Under the pieces are notes generated by a model that saw only the letters and a program-made list of their open reading frames with translations, was not told the DNA's origin and made no database searches. From the NCBI GenBank assembly GCA_947175545.1, contig CAMWNI010000016.1, positions 1 through 43,739 of the forward strand: DNA of 43,739 nt, in the 5' to 3' direction. Below are positions 1 through 8,391 of the stretch, piece by piece. Source of the stretch: an uncultured Porphyromonadaceae bacterium (GTDB taxonomy: Bacteria; Bacteroidota; Bacteroidia; Bacteroidales; Muribaculaceae). Within the stretch, counting starts at the first letter, position 1; every line of letters begins with the position of its first letter. Both the position numbers and the translations under genes were made by a program.

Positions 1-53
1 TAGCACGTCGGATTCTGGTTCCGCCTGTGAGGGTTCGAATCCTTCCAAGGCAA
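1..53 (+). tRNA. tRNA-Gln(CTG), 3' part
   Basis: The window opens inside a tRNA gene. The anticodon stem-loop has loop TTCTGGT, giving anticodon CTG for codon CAG. The T arm (GAGGG, loop TTCGAAT, CCTTC) is at 29-45, the 3' acceptor strand CAAGGCA at 46-52 and discriminator A at 53. No CCA is encoded, as is common in Bacteroidetes. The acceptor 5' strand and most of the D arm lie outside the window. A terminator follows directly, then a truncated integrase, so this tRNA is a plausible former attachment site. Confidence 0.85.
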
Positions 54-55
54 CA

Positions 56-93
56 AAAGAGAATTGAGGTATTCAACCCTCGATTCTCTTTTT
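56..93 (+). terminator. Rho-independent terminator after tRNA-Gln
   Basis: A 14-bp stem (56-69 with 78-91, one G-U pair) with an 8-nt loop runs into five T at 89-93. It starts 3 nt after the tRNA end. Confidence 0.85.
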
Positions 94-248
94 CTATAAT
101 TGAGTGAAGTATAACTACTTAATGCAATTTCGACCCTCGAAAAAGTTTGTAGGATAAACCCACTTCACACGGTGATTTCAGAGCATGTGCAGAGAAAATG
201 TGCATAGAAATCATAATCGAAAAGTTTGGACCGTAAATCTCATCAAAG

Positions 249-794
249 ATGTCCAGAATTTCGTTAAAATTTGCTAACAAAGACGGTCGGTTTTGTCTTT
301 GCGCCCATGTCAAAGGAACAGGGGTTCGACACTACAAGACGGTGGAAGGGTTAAAAAATCCTAATTTCGCCAAATGGAATCCAGATGCTCAGATGTTCAT
401 ATCAAGAGTACAGACTGACCTTGAAAACAACATCATTCTCCAAGACCTTCTCAGCCAAATCGAGCAACTGCTTGATGAATATGACTTTAACTCTGGCAAA
501 GAGTTATTCGCCATGTTTGACAGTCTTCGTAAAGAGAAAGCTGAAGCTGCAATCCTGAAGGAAAAACAAGAGATTACACTTGGAGAATTCATTAAAGAAG
601 TTATCGAGGAACTTCGGCATCCGGTGAAAAGAAAGCCATCATCAAATTTCCAGCCCTACACCACACTCTTACACAAGCTGGAGAGGGAAGGAACAATCAT
701 CAAAACTACAATTTCCAAGGTCAACCGCCACTCTTTTGTGCAGTTCTCAGAATGGATTCTCAGGCAGAAAGGTTTGAAAGGATCCGGAAATTAG
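249..794 (+). pseudogene. Truncated tyrosine recombinase (integrase N-terminus only)
   Basis: 181 residues. Residues 1 to about 95 resemble the arm-type DNA-binding domain of Bacteroidetes phage or conjugative-element integrases, and about 107-175 resemble the start of the SAM-like core-binding domain. The frame ends at a TAG with no catalytic domain, so the R-K-HxxR-H-Y residues are absent; family integrases are usually about 400 residues. The gene lies just downstream of tRNA-Gln and reads away from it, the usual arrangement for a tRNA-targeting integrase. Its stop overlaps the stop of the converging acyltransferase gene, so the break is abrupt. It is most likely a dead remnant of an integrated element. 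Domain assignment is by pattern, not by search. Confidence 0.7.
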
Positions 795-1932
795 TCCTCC
801 GCTTTGGCTATTTTGTCAGTGTTGGTTTGACGTTTTGAAAATAAATTTTCGATTAATTTCATGATATGTGGTTCGATAAACTTTCCGCGAAACCAGTCAA
901 TCCCCGAGCAGACAATAAATATGATTAAGACGGATACGATGGCGTATCCTACTGTAAACAACAATGAATCACCAAAGTTCCCCATGCAATCTACCGTTTC
1001 TTTCCATAGCCATTGGCGCATAGTGTCGGAGTTGGCATGGATAAGGAGTACCCCGAAAGTTGTGGCGCCTACCGCATTGATAAAGCGTGAATGCGGAATT
1101 TTTAAATCTTTGAAGTACATGAATGAACTTATAGCGATAGCCAATGCAAGTATTTTATTGGAATCCGATATGAAAAAATAAGGATTAAAGGCATGAATAT
1201 AATTTAACTTATACCCATAAGTCATAGCGATTACAGTAAGACTGCCTGCCAGTACCAGTAAAATGGTCGCATATCCCCACATTTTATGTGTTATCCCGGA
1301 AAATCCGTTGTAATACCTTATGTAAGCAGCTATTAAGTATATTAAGGAGAACCATGTTACATAATTGAATTGTAAATGGTATGCCGGGAATGTCGGCAAT
1401 ACTGTATAGATTAAAAGTAGAACTATAAGCAGTGTCGCATGTTGTCTCTTGTCGAGATGTTGTATCAGGATATTAATGAATGGAATCAAAAGGTAGAATA
1501 TCAGAAAACAGCTTGTAAAGCCTGATGCGATACTTTTAATCGGGAATAATTTCAGTATTGCCGTTATCGGATGAAATTGCTCATGTCCTGTTATGCAGAA
1601 TATTCCGTAGATAATTATTGCATAAAATATAATTTGGGCATATAATTTCAGGAATTTTTGCCATGTGAAACTCGACTTACACATAAACCACCCGGTAATC
1701 ATAATAAAGCAGTTGATACCGGTCTTTCCCCAGGCTCCGAATAACACCATACCGACTGTCGTTGCGGTTAGTGGTGCATCCGTCAGAATGCCGAGTAATC
1801 CGGAATTGACAACGTAATGATGCGCCACAATAAGCAGCATTACAATAATTCTGTAAAGTTCAAGATTAGAGTTTCGGTCCTTTTTGATATATTGCTGAGA
1901 TACAGCGTTTTGTAAATGGGGGGGGTAGGCAT
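791..1932 (-). CDS. Acyltransferase-3 family membrane protein, start frameshifted at a C8 tract
   Basis: A multi-spanning integral membrane protein of the acyltransferase-3 (OafA/WecH-like) family, which O-acylates cell-surface glycans. About ten hydrophobic helices are visible. The frame is open from 791, but its first in-frame ATG is at 1840, inside helix 1 (MLLIVAHHYVVNSG). The same frame continues upstream without any start and encodes RNSNLELYRIIV, the usual family N-terminus. A good ATG at 1932-1930 is in another frame; between them lies a run of eight C (plus-strand G8, 1918-1925). Nine C would join that ATG to the family frame. It is therefore switched off by slippage, mutated, or affected by a sequencing error. 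A promoter lies at 2098-2128. Confidence 0.7.
1918..1925. repeat. G8/C8 homopolymer at acyltransferase start
   Basis: Eight consecutive G on the plus strand fall five codons into the reading frame that starts at 1932 (minus). Reading from the ATG, 11 nt separate it from the first codon of the acyltransferase frame; one more C makes 12 and restores the frame. Such tracts are known slippage sites in other bacteria; slippage here is inference. Confidence 0.6.
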
Positions 1933-2498
1933 AATGTATTTATATTATAATGTTTTGTATATGGGAAAATTGAAAATCATGTAATGAAACATTTGATTTT
2001 TTTTATCAATTATATATGCGAATGTGTCTAAAAGTCAGCGAAATTAAGAAGCCAACTTTTTCTCTTAAAGGAAATAATAATTCCAAAAAGATTGGGACAA
2101 AGTTAACCAAATCCGCCCTATCCTGCAAGCGCATTTTATAAAATTGATTCCACAATAGCCGAGATCACTGATAAAATATTATAATGGGATTTATGGTCAG
2201 AGTATTACTGTTGCCTTATTAGTATTTAAGCAATGGCTCAGATTTTGGTTTGGTTCGGGCTTTATATATGCCCGGATAAACCTAAACCTATATACCTGGA
2301 GGCTGGGCAAAAGAAAATGAGACGAGGATAGTTGAAGTTGAAGTTCGGAGATGGCGAGGCGGATGCAACGCTGGAATGTTAATGTCGTTTCTCTTTTTCC
2401 CGGCTCTCGGCGTTAAGAATATATAAAAACACCCAACTTCGACCGTTTTGGGCGGAATTGAGGCAGGCTAACCTCAACATGATCAATCTTATAAAGAG
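1933..2498. other. Long intergenic region with one promoter, no gene recognised
   Basis: About 565 bp between the acyltransferase start and the tRNA-Ser terminator. I see the minus-strand promoter at 2098-2128 and a small hairpin (CGGGC 2256-2260 with GCCCG 2270-2274). No convincing reading frame or RNA was recognised in 2280-2498. Confidence 0.5.
2098..2128 (-). promoter_or_regulatory. Bacteroidetes promoter for the acyltransferase
   Basis: On the minus strand TTG (2128-2126) is followed by exactly 20 nt and TAACTTTG (2105-2098), matching the Bacteroidetes -33/-7 consensus. Transcription would start near 2091, giving a leader of roughly 160 nt before the ATG at 1932. Confidence 0.65.
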
Positions 2499-2538
2499 AA
2501 AAGCAGTCTTGCCCGGTGTACAGGGTAAAACTGCTTTT
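2499..2538 (-). terminator. Terminator downstream of tRNA-Ser
   Basis: AAAAGCAG (2499-2506) pairs with CTGCTTTT (2531-2538), with further pairing inside (GCCC with GGGT). On the minus strand the stem ends in TTTT about 10 nt after the tRNA 3' end. Confidence 0.7.
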
Positions 2539-2547
2539 CATCAGAGG

Positions 2548-2636
2548 CGGAGAGGACGAGATTCGAACTCGTGGAAAGGATTGCTCCCTTCGTCGGTTTA
2601 GCAAACCGGTGGTTTCAGCCACTCACCCACCTCTCC
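2548..2636 (-). tRNA. tRNA-Ser(GCT)
   Basis: An 89-nt class II tRNA. The acceptor stem is GGAGAGG paired with CCTCTCC, followed by discriminator G. The anticodon stem-loop reads CGGTTTGCTAAACCG, giving anticodon GCT for AGC/AGU codons. A long variable arm typical of tRNA-Ser is present, then T arm ACGAG-TTCGAAT-CTCGT. No CCA is encoded. It has its own promoter (2661-2692) and a terminator (2499-2538). Confidence 0.95.
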
Positions 2637-2660
2637 GTGGTTTTTGGTTGATTTCGGGTG

Positions 2661-2692
2661 CAAAGTTAGCAGGAATTTTTGAAGTATGCAAA
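2661..2692 (-). promoter_or_regulatory. Promoter of tRNA-Ser
   Basis: On the minus strand TTTG (2692-2689), a 20-nt spacer and TAACTTTG (2668-2661) form a full Bacteroidetes promoter about 25 nt before the tRNA. Confidence 0.75.
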
Positions 2693-2762
2693 TTTTTTGT
2701 TACAAATTTGCTGAAAAAATCTTGAAAAGGAATCTTGAGACTGCGTGAGTTGACGAAAGGGG

Positions 2763-2793
2763 TTGCGGGTTAGGGATTTTTTTTGTAATTTTG
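2763..2793 (+). promoter_or_regulatory. Promoter of the rsmI-like operon
   Basis: TTG (2763-2765), a 20-nt spacer and TAATTTTG (2786-2793). Transcription would begin close to 2799, a few nt before the ATG at 2805. This rules out the longer reading from 2763 as the start. Confidence 0.7.
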
Positions 2794-2804
2794 TAGGCAT
2801 AATT

Positions 2805-3521
2805 ATGGATAAAATTCAACCGGCGTTATATCTTTTTCCGGTCGGGCTGAGTGAAGTCAGCCTGTCGGAGGTTCTTCCGCAGCATAATCTGGATTTGCTG
2901 CGGGGCATCAGGCATTTCGTGGTTGAGAACCTGCGCTCAGCCCGTCGGTTTCTGCGTGGGGCCATACATGACTTTCCAATTGACGAGTGCGAGTTTACGG
3001 AGTTGAACGAGCATACGTCGCCGGAATTGGTCGGCCCGATGCTGGAGCCACTCCGTTGCGGAATGCCGATGGGGGTGATTTCCGAGGCCGGTTGTCCGGC
3101 TGTTGCCGATCCGGGCGCCGATTTGGTTGCTGTGGCTCAGCGGGAATCCCTGGCGGTTGTTCCGCTTGTCGGGCCGTCAAGCATCTTGTTGGCGTTGATG
3201 GCGAGCGGATTCAACGGCCAGCGTTTTGCTTTTGAGGGTTATCTGCCGATTGACGAGGGCGAGCGCCGCAAACGCCTTCGTGAAATGACGCGCCGAATCG
3301 AGTCTGAACGTCAGACCCAGATTTTTATTGAGACGCCATATCGTAACAACCGCCTGATTAAAGAGCTTGCTGATGCGCTGCCGTCGAGGCTTTCGCTCTG
3401 TGTCGCGTCTGACATTACGGGGCCGCGACAGTCAATCAGGACACTTCCGCTTGAAAAGTGGCGTCGCGAGAAGTATGACTACAACAAAGTGCCGACAATT
3501 TTTCTGCTGTATTCGCTATGA
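2805..3521 (+). CDS. RsmI-like SAM-dependent methyltransferase
   Basis: 238 residues from the ATG at 2805, chosen because the promoter overlaps the longer frame. It belongs to the tetrapyrrole-methylase (TP_methylase) fold, closest to RsmI, which 2'-O-methylates C1402 of 16S rRNA. Visible motifs are GVISEAGCPAVADPG (90-104), the RsmI-type SAM-binding loop, and VVPLVGPSS followed by a GYLP segment. It lacks the C-terminal extension of long RsmI proteins, so it is the shorter form seen in Bacteroidetes, and its exact substrate is less certain. It heads an operon; its stop overlaps the next start (ATGA). Confidence 0.8.
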   Translation: MDKIQPALYLFPVGLSEVSLSEVLPQHNLDLLRGIRHFVVENLRSARRFLRGAIHDFPIDECEFTELNEHTSPELVGPMLEPLRCGMPMGVISEAGCPAVADPGADLVAVAQRESLAVVPLVGPSSILLALMASGFNGQRFAFEGYLPIDEGERRKRLREMTRRIESERQTQIFIETPYRNNRLIKELADALPSRLSLCVASDITGPRQSIRTLPLEKWRREKYDYNKVPTIFLLYSL

Positions 3522-4495
3522 CAACCTGCGGCAAAAATCAATTGACCCATCCGGATTCGGGCCATCCCGAATTGTTCTCGCCTGAAGAATTGGGCGAGCG
3601 TCCGGTCGTTGCCGCAACCAAGTGCGGCATGACCGAGCTTTCCGGACGCGACGAGGCAATCCGCTTTATGAGCTTCGGAAGTGGCAGCAGCGGGAACTGT
3701 TCCTATGTCGGCGACGTCCGGAGCGGCTTTTTGATTGATGCCGGAGTCGAGGGCGCAGTTGTTGAAAACAGCCTGCGGGCCGTCGGGATTCCGATGACGG
3801 CAGTCAAGGGCATACTCCTGACGCACGACCACGGAGATCATGTGCGCTATGTTTACTCCCTGCTGCGTAACCATCGCCATCTGCTTGTCTATTGCACGCC
3901 ACGGGTGCTGAACGGCATGTTGCGCCGCCATTCACTCAGTCGGCGCGTCAAGGACTATCATCGGGCCATTTACAAGGAGTTTGAGTTTACAATCGGTAAT
4001 TTCACGATTACACCGTTTGAAGTCATTCATGACGGTTCGGACAATTGTGGCTTCCACATTCGTCACGGACAGACAACCATGGCTGTGGCCACTGACCTCG
4101 GTTGTGTTTCCGAACGCGTTGACCATTACTTTACCGGAGTCAATTTCATGATGCTCGAGAGCAACTATGACCGCGAGATGCTGCTGACGGGAGGCTATCC
4201 TGACTATCTGAAGGCGCGTATTGAAAAAGAAAGCGGACATCTTGACAATGCGGCCAGCGCCCGGTTGGTCGCTGATAAGTGGCATTCCGGACTGACGTAT
4301 GTCTTTCTCTGCCACTTGAGCAATGATAACAACACGCCGCAGCAGGCGTTGAAGACCCATGCGGAGATTATCCGCGAGGCACATCCGGAGCTGACAATTG
4401 GCGACGGTTCGCAGGAAAACCTGACCGACCTGCAAATGATTGCCCTTCCGCGATTCGCCCCGACTCCGCTTTATATTTTAAGAAGAAAACCATAA
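3518..4495 (+). CDS. YycJ/WalJ-like metallo-beta-lactamase-fold hydrolase
   Basis: 325 residues. The metal-binding signature THDHGDH (H103, H105, D107, H108) and the FGSGSSGNC segment at about 53-61 are typical of the YycJ group of MBL-fold hydrolases, which are probably nucleases or phosphodiesterases. Later histidines (HDGSDNCGFH, CHLSNDNN) fit the remaining metal ligands. The start at 3518 overlaps the previous stop by ATGA coupling. The first 50 residues precede the conserved core, so ATG 3668 (M51) is a possible alternative. Presumably cytoplasmic; the precise substrate cannot be read from sequence. Confidence 0.85.
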   Translation: MTTCGKNQLTHPDSGHPELFSPEELGERPVVAATKCGMTELSGRDEAIRFMSFGSGSSGNCSYVGDVRSGFLIDAGVEGAVVENSLRAVGIPMTAVKGILLTHDHGDHVRYVYSLLRNHRHLLVYCTPRVLNGMLRRHSLSRRVKDYHRAIYKEFEFTIGNFTITPFEVIHDGSDNCGFHIRHGQTTMAVATDLGCVSERVDHYFTGVNFMMLESNYDREMLLTGGYPDYLKARIEKESGHLDNAASARLVADKWHSGLTYVFLCHLSNDNNTPQQALKTHAEIIREAHPELTIGDGSQENLTDLQMIALPRFAPTPLYILRRKP

Positions 4496-4510
4496 CAGAC
4501 CTGAGCTTTT

Positions 4511-5377
4511 ATGAAGATACTTGTCACCGGCGCTAACGGCCAACTCGGCATTGCGTTGAGAAAAATCATTCAGGAAAGCAAGATTGCTGACTCAACAATT
4601 TTCGCCTCGCGAGAGGTCCTGGACATTACTGACGCCGACACCCTCGCCCGGTTTATTGCTGACAATGATATAACCCATATTGTCAACTGCGCGGCCTTTA
4701 CTGCCGTAGACCGAGCCGAAGAAGATAAGGCGGCATGCACTGCAATTAACTCTGACGGCGTCAAGAAACTGGCTATGGCTGCCGACAATTACGGAGCCAA
4801 GATAATCCACATTTCAACCGATTTCGTTTTCGACGGGCTGACACATCGCGCCTACTCCGAGAGCGACAAGGTTAACCCTATCAGCCATTACGGCACGTCG
4901 AAACGTGCCGGCGAGACCGCACTGCTCGCCCTTGCGCCGGACAGTATAATTATTCGTACCTCATGGCTCTACTCTCCGGACTCCAACAAGAATTTCCCCG
5001 CAAAGATTCTGGAAGCCGCCCGCACTGAAAAGCATCTGAAGATTGTCGACGACCAGATTGGCTCGCCGACTAACGCCGATGACCTTGCAAGGGCAATTGT
5101 CCGTATTCTGACAACCCCTCAGTGGTTTCCCGGAATCTACCACTATTGCAACTCCGGAGTCTGCTCTCGGTTTGATTACGCAAAAGTGATTCTCCGCCTT
5201 GCCGGACTTGACTCGACGGTCAATGTTGAGCCAATCAGCACCGCCGGTAACTTTTCCGTGACTCCCGGAGCCGCCCGTCCTCCGTTTTCCGCCCTCAATA
5301 CATCAAAAATTAGACTTACATATGGAGTCGAGACTCCTCACTGGATTGACTCCCTGAGCAAAGCACTGAAGAAATAA
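4511..5377 (+). CDS. rfbD: dTDP-4-dehydrorhamnose reductase family (RmlD/RfbD)
   Basis: 288 residues. RmlD reduces dTDP-4-dehydrorhamnose with NAD(P)H, the last step of dTDP-L-rhamnose synthesis for surface glycans. The Rossmann motif TGANGQLG is at 6-13, STDFVFDG at 102-109, and the catalytic Y127-x3-K131 lies in YGTSKRAGE. Length and layout are normal. It starts 15 nt after the MBL gene and ends directly against the release-factor gene. No rmlA, rmlB or rmlC is in the window, so the rhamnose role relies on family membership. Confidence 0.85.
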   Translation: MKILVTGANGQLGIALRKIIQESKIADSTIFASREVLDITDADTLARFIADNDITHIVNCAAFTAVDRAEEDKAACTAINSDGVKKLAMAADNYGAKIIHISTDFVFDGLTHRAYSESDKVNPISHYGTSKRAGETALLALAPDSIIIRTSWLYSPDSNKNFPAKILEAARTEKHLKIVDDQIGSPTNADDLARAIVRILTTPQWFPGIYHYCNSGVCSRFDYAKVILRLAGLDSTVNVEPISTAGNFSVTPGAARPPFSALNTSKIRLTYGVETPHWIDSLSKALKK

Positions 5378-6958
5378 ATGTCTACTCTTACCGACGAAAT
5401 CTCCCGCCGGCGAACTTTCGCCATTATTTCTCACCCTGACGCGGGTAAGACAACACTGACCGAGAAACTGCTCCTTTATGGCGGTGCAATTCATATTGCC
5501 GGCGCCGTCAAGAGCAATAAAATCAAGAAAACCGCCACTTCCGACTGGATGGAAATTGAGAAACAGCGCGGCATTTCTGTTGCAACCTCGGTTATGGGTT
5601 TCAATTATGGTGACTATAAAATCAACATTCTTGACACTCCGGGTCACCAGGATTTTGCTGAAGACACATACCGCACGTTGACGGCTGTCGATTCCGTAAT
5701 CATCGTTGTCGATGTCGCCAAGGGCGTAGAGCAGCAGACACGCCGCCTGATGGAGGTTTGCCGCATGCGCAACACTCCGGTTATTATTTTTGTCAACAAA
5801 CTTGACCGCGAGGGCCGTGACCCGTTCGAGATCCTCGACGAACTGGAGGCTGAACTGAAGATTTCGGTCCGCCCCCTGTCCTGGCCAATCAATATCGGCG
5901 CCAAGTTCAAGGGAGTATATAATATCTATGAACATTCCCTTGATTTGTTCACCCCGAACAAGCAGAAGGTTTCCGAACGTGTCGAAATTGATGACGTTAA
6001 CGATCCTGCAATTGATGCGGCGGTCGGCGAGGCTGATGCTGCAAAACTGCGCGATGACCTTGAACTGATTGAAGGAGTCTATCCGGAATTCAATGTCGAG
6101 GAGTATCGTGAGGGACTTGTAGCCCCCGTGTTTTTCGGCTCTGCATTAAACACTTTTGGCGTCAAAGAGCTGCTTGACTGTTTCGTAAAAATCGCGCCGT
6201 CGCCCAAACCGACTCAGGCCGAAGAGCGCACGGTTAATCCCGAGGACGAGGGTTTCAGCGGTTTTGTGTTCAAGATTCATGCGAATATGGACCCGAACCA
6301 TCGGTCTTGCATCGCTTTCGTGAAAATCTGTTCCGGAAAATTTGAGCGCAACGCCCCTTATAAGCATGTACGCTCGGGAAAGACCCTGCGCTTTGCCGCG
6401 CCGACAGCGTTCATGGCCCAGAAAAAAAGTATTGTCGACGAGGCATATCCCGGTGACATTGTCGGCATTCCCGACACCGGCACATTTAAAATTGGTGATA
6501 CGCTGACGTCCGGGGAGGAGCTTCACTTCAAGGGGCTGCCCTCGTTCTCGCCCGAGCTGTTTAAATATATTGAAAACGAGGACCCGATGAAGTCCAAACA
6601 ACTTGAAAAGGGGATTCAGCAACTCATGGACGAGGGTGTCGCGCAGTTGTTTGTCAATCAGTTCAACGGCCGCAAAATCATTGGAACCGTCGGCCAGCTC
6701 CAGTTTGAGGTCATTCAGTATCGTCTGTTGCACGAGTATGGCGCACAGTGTCGTTGGGAACCGATTTCGCTCCATAAGGCTTGCTGGATTGAAAGCGACA
6801 ACCCCGAAGCGCTTGCTGCGTTCAAGAAGCGCAAACATCAGTTCATGGCAGTTGACCGCCAGGGACGTGACGTGTTCCTGGCTGACTCCGGCTATGTCCT
6901 TACAATGGCGCGCCAGGATTTCCCCGAAATTAACTTCCACTTCTCAAGCGAATTTTAA
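5378..6958 (+). CDS. prfC: Peptide chain release factor 3
   Basis: 526 residues, full length for RF3, the GTPase that recycles RF1/RF2 from the ribosome after termination. G motifs are clear: SHPDAGKTT (18-26), DTPGHQDF (86-93) and [10 protein letters not shown] (from 140). Domains 2 and 3 follow, including the conserved [10 protein letters not shown] stretch. The ATG follows the previous TAA with no gap, and its own stop shares bases with the next ATG (TAATG), so translation along the operon is probably coupled. Confidence 0.95.
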   Translation: MSTLTDEISRRRTFAIISHPDAGKTTLTEKLLLYGGAIHIAGAVKSNKIKKTATSDWMEIEKQRGISVATSVMGFNYGDYKINILDTPGHQDFAEDTYRTLTAVDSVIIVVDVAKGVEQQTRRLMEVCRMRNTPVIIFVNKLDREGRDPFEILDELEAELKISVRPLSWPINIGAKFKGVYNIYEHSLDLFTPNKQKVSERVEIDDVNDPAIDAAVGEADAAKLRDDLELIEGVYPEFNVEEYREGLVAPVFFGSALNTFGVKELLDCFVKIAPSPKPTQAEERTVNPEDEGFSGFVFKIHANMDPNHRSCIAFVKICSGKFERNAPYKHVRSGKTLRFAAPTAFMAQKKSIVDEAYPGDIVGIPDTGTFKIGDTLTSGEELHFKGLPSFSPELFKYIENEDPMKSKQLEKGIQQLMDEGVAQLFVNQFNGRKIIGTVGQLQFEVIQYRLLHEYGAQCRWEPISLHKACWIESDNPEALAAFKKRKHQFMAVDRQGRDVFLADSGYVLTMARQDFPEINFHFSSEF

Positions 6959-8391
6959 TGGCAAAAAAACGAGTTTGCGTTACCGGCGCGACCGGAACCA
7001 TGGGACTTGCGACCCTTCGCGAGTTCATGAACCGCACCGATCGGTTCGATATCACGGTGTTTGCCCGTCCGGGCAAGGTTAATGAGCGCAAGCTCGCTCC
7101 ATTTTTGTCCAATCCGGGCTTCTCGGTTGTCTGGGGTGATCTGACGCGGCTTGACGATGTCAGGCAAGCGGTCAGGGGAGCGGATTTCGTTCTTCATATC
7201 GGAGGAATGGTATCGCCTTCGGCGGACTATTATCCGGAAAAAACACTGCTGGTCAACGTAGCTGCCGCTGAAAACGTTGCCCGCGCCGTTCTTGAGGGAG
7301 ATAAGGCCGACAGTTGCGGCGTTGTTTACATCGGCTCTGTGGCTCAAAGCGGCGACCGCCGTCCGCCTCATCATTGGGGCCGCACCGGCGATCCCCTGGC
7401 GGCATCCGAGGGTGATGCTTACGCGCTTTCGAAGATTCGTGCAGAAATTGCAATTGTTGACTCCGGACTGAAAAAGTGGGCATGTCTGCGCCAAACGGGA
7501 ATTCTTTATCCCGGACTGCTGTTCAAGGGTTCGGATCCCATTACGTTCCATGTTCCGCTGCGAGGAATGCTTGAATGGGCCACGGATGAGGATTCCGGAC
7601 GTCTTATGGCCAACATTTGTGAAGACTCCACTCCTGATGAGTTCTGGAATGGATTCTATAATATCGGGTCAGGAAAGTCTTATCGACTGACAAACTATGA
7701 GTTTGAAAAACTTCTGCTGAAGGCGCTCGGATGTCCGCCGCCCCATAAGTCGTTTCGCGTCGACTGGTTTGCAATTCATAATTTCCATGGACAATGGTGG
7801 CAGGATTCAGACCGCCTTGAAGAACTCGTCCCGTTCCGCAGCGGCGAAAGCTGTGACGATTATTTCCGTCGGCTTGCCGCGATGGTTCCCTGGTATTTCA
7901 AACTTGCACCGCTCGCGCCGGCCGCTCTTGTACGCATGGGCATGAAGTGGGTTGCAGGACGCAACGACCTCGGTCCGCTCCATTGGCGCAAGAATCATAA
8001 TGAGCGACGAATCCGGATTCATTTCGGTTCGCTTGACGAATGGGATGCAATCCCTTCGTGGGAAAATCAGCTTCCTGAACTGGAACAATATCCGGCCGGA
8101 GAGCCTCGTGAACGTCGCGATCCGCCAGTTGATCATGCGTTTGACCATGGCTATGACGAATCGAAGTCACGCTCAGAGTGGAATCTGGATGACATGCGCA
8201 GCAAGGCGGCGCATGAGGGTGGCGAATGTCTGTCCGAGTCAATGACTGCTGGCGATTTACACACTCCGTTGCGTTGGCGCTGTGTCTGCCGCCATGAGTT
8301 CAAGGCATCGCCGGCTGCCGTGTTGCTCGGTGGCCACTGGTGTCCCGACTGTCTTACCGCCCGGATTATGGGTTCGCAAACTCAAAATTAA
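6958..8391 (+). CDS. NAD(P)-dependent epimerase/reductase with C-terminal zinc ribbon
   Basis: 477 residues. The N-terminal extended-SDR domain has TGATGTMG (9-16) for NAD(P), S127 and the catalytic Y155-x3-K159 (YALSK). Residues to about 330 follow the NAD-dependent epimerase/dehydratase pattern. The C-terminus adds about 140 residues ending in a four-cysteine cluster, C442-x-C444 and C462-x2-C465, likely a zinc ribbon. The substrate is unknown. It is the last gene of the operon, and its final 26 bp overlap the end of the converging KAP NTPase gene. Confidence 0.75.
   Translation: MAKKRVCVTGATGTMGLATLREFMNRTDRFDITVFARPGKVNERKLAPFLSNPGFSVVWGDLTRLDDVRQAVRGADFVLHIGGMVSPSADYYPEKTLLVNVAAAENVARAVLEGDKADSCGVVYIGSVAQSGDRRPPHHWGRTGDPLAASEGDAYALSKIRAEIAIVDSGLKKWACLRQTGILYPGLLFKGSDPITFHVPLRGMLEWATDEDSGRLMANICEDSTPDEFWNGFYNIGSGKSYRLTNYEFEKLLLKALGCPPPHKSFRVDWFAIHNFHGQWWQDSDRLEELVPFRSGESCDDYFRRLAAMVPWYFKLAPLAPAALVRMGMKWVAGRNDLGPLHWRKNHNERRIRIHFGSLDEWDAIPSWENQLPELEQYPAGEPRERRDPPVDHAFDHGYDESKSRSEWNLDDMRSKAAHEGGECLSESMTAGDLHTPLRWRCVCRHEFKASPAAVLLGGHWCPDCLTARIMGSQTQN

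Noticed and set aside
1926-2400. Possible second invertible element upstream of the acyltransferase
   Set aside because: I found no pair of inverted repeats around the promoter at 2098-2128; only the C8 tract explains the broken start.
2413-2622. Open frame across the tRNA-Ser gene and its terminator (minus)
   Set aside because: It is a translation of the tRNA and hairpin; the tRNA explains the sequence fully.
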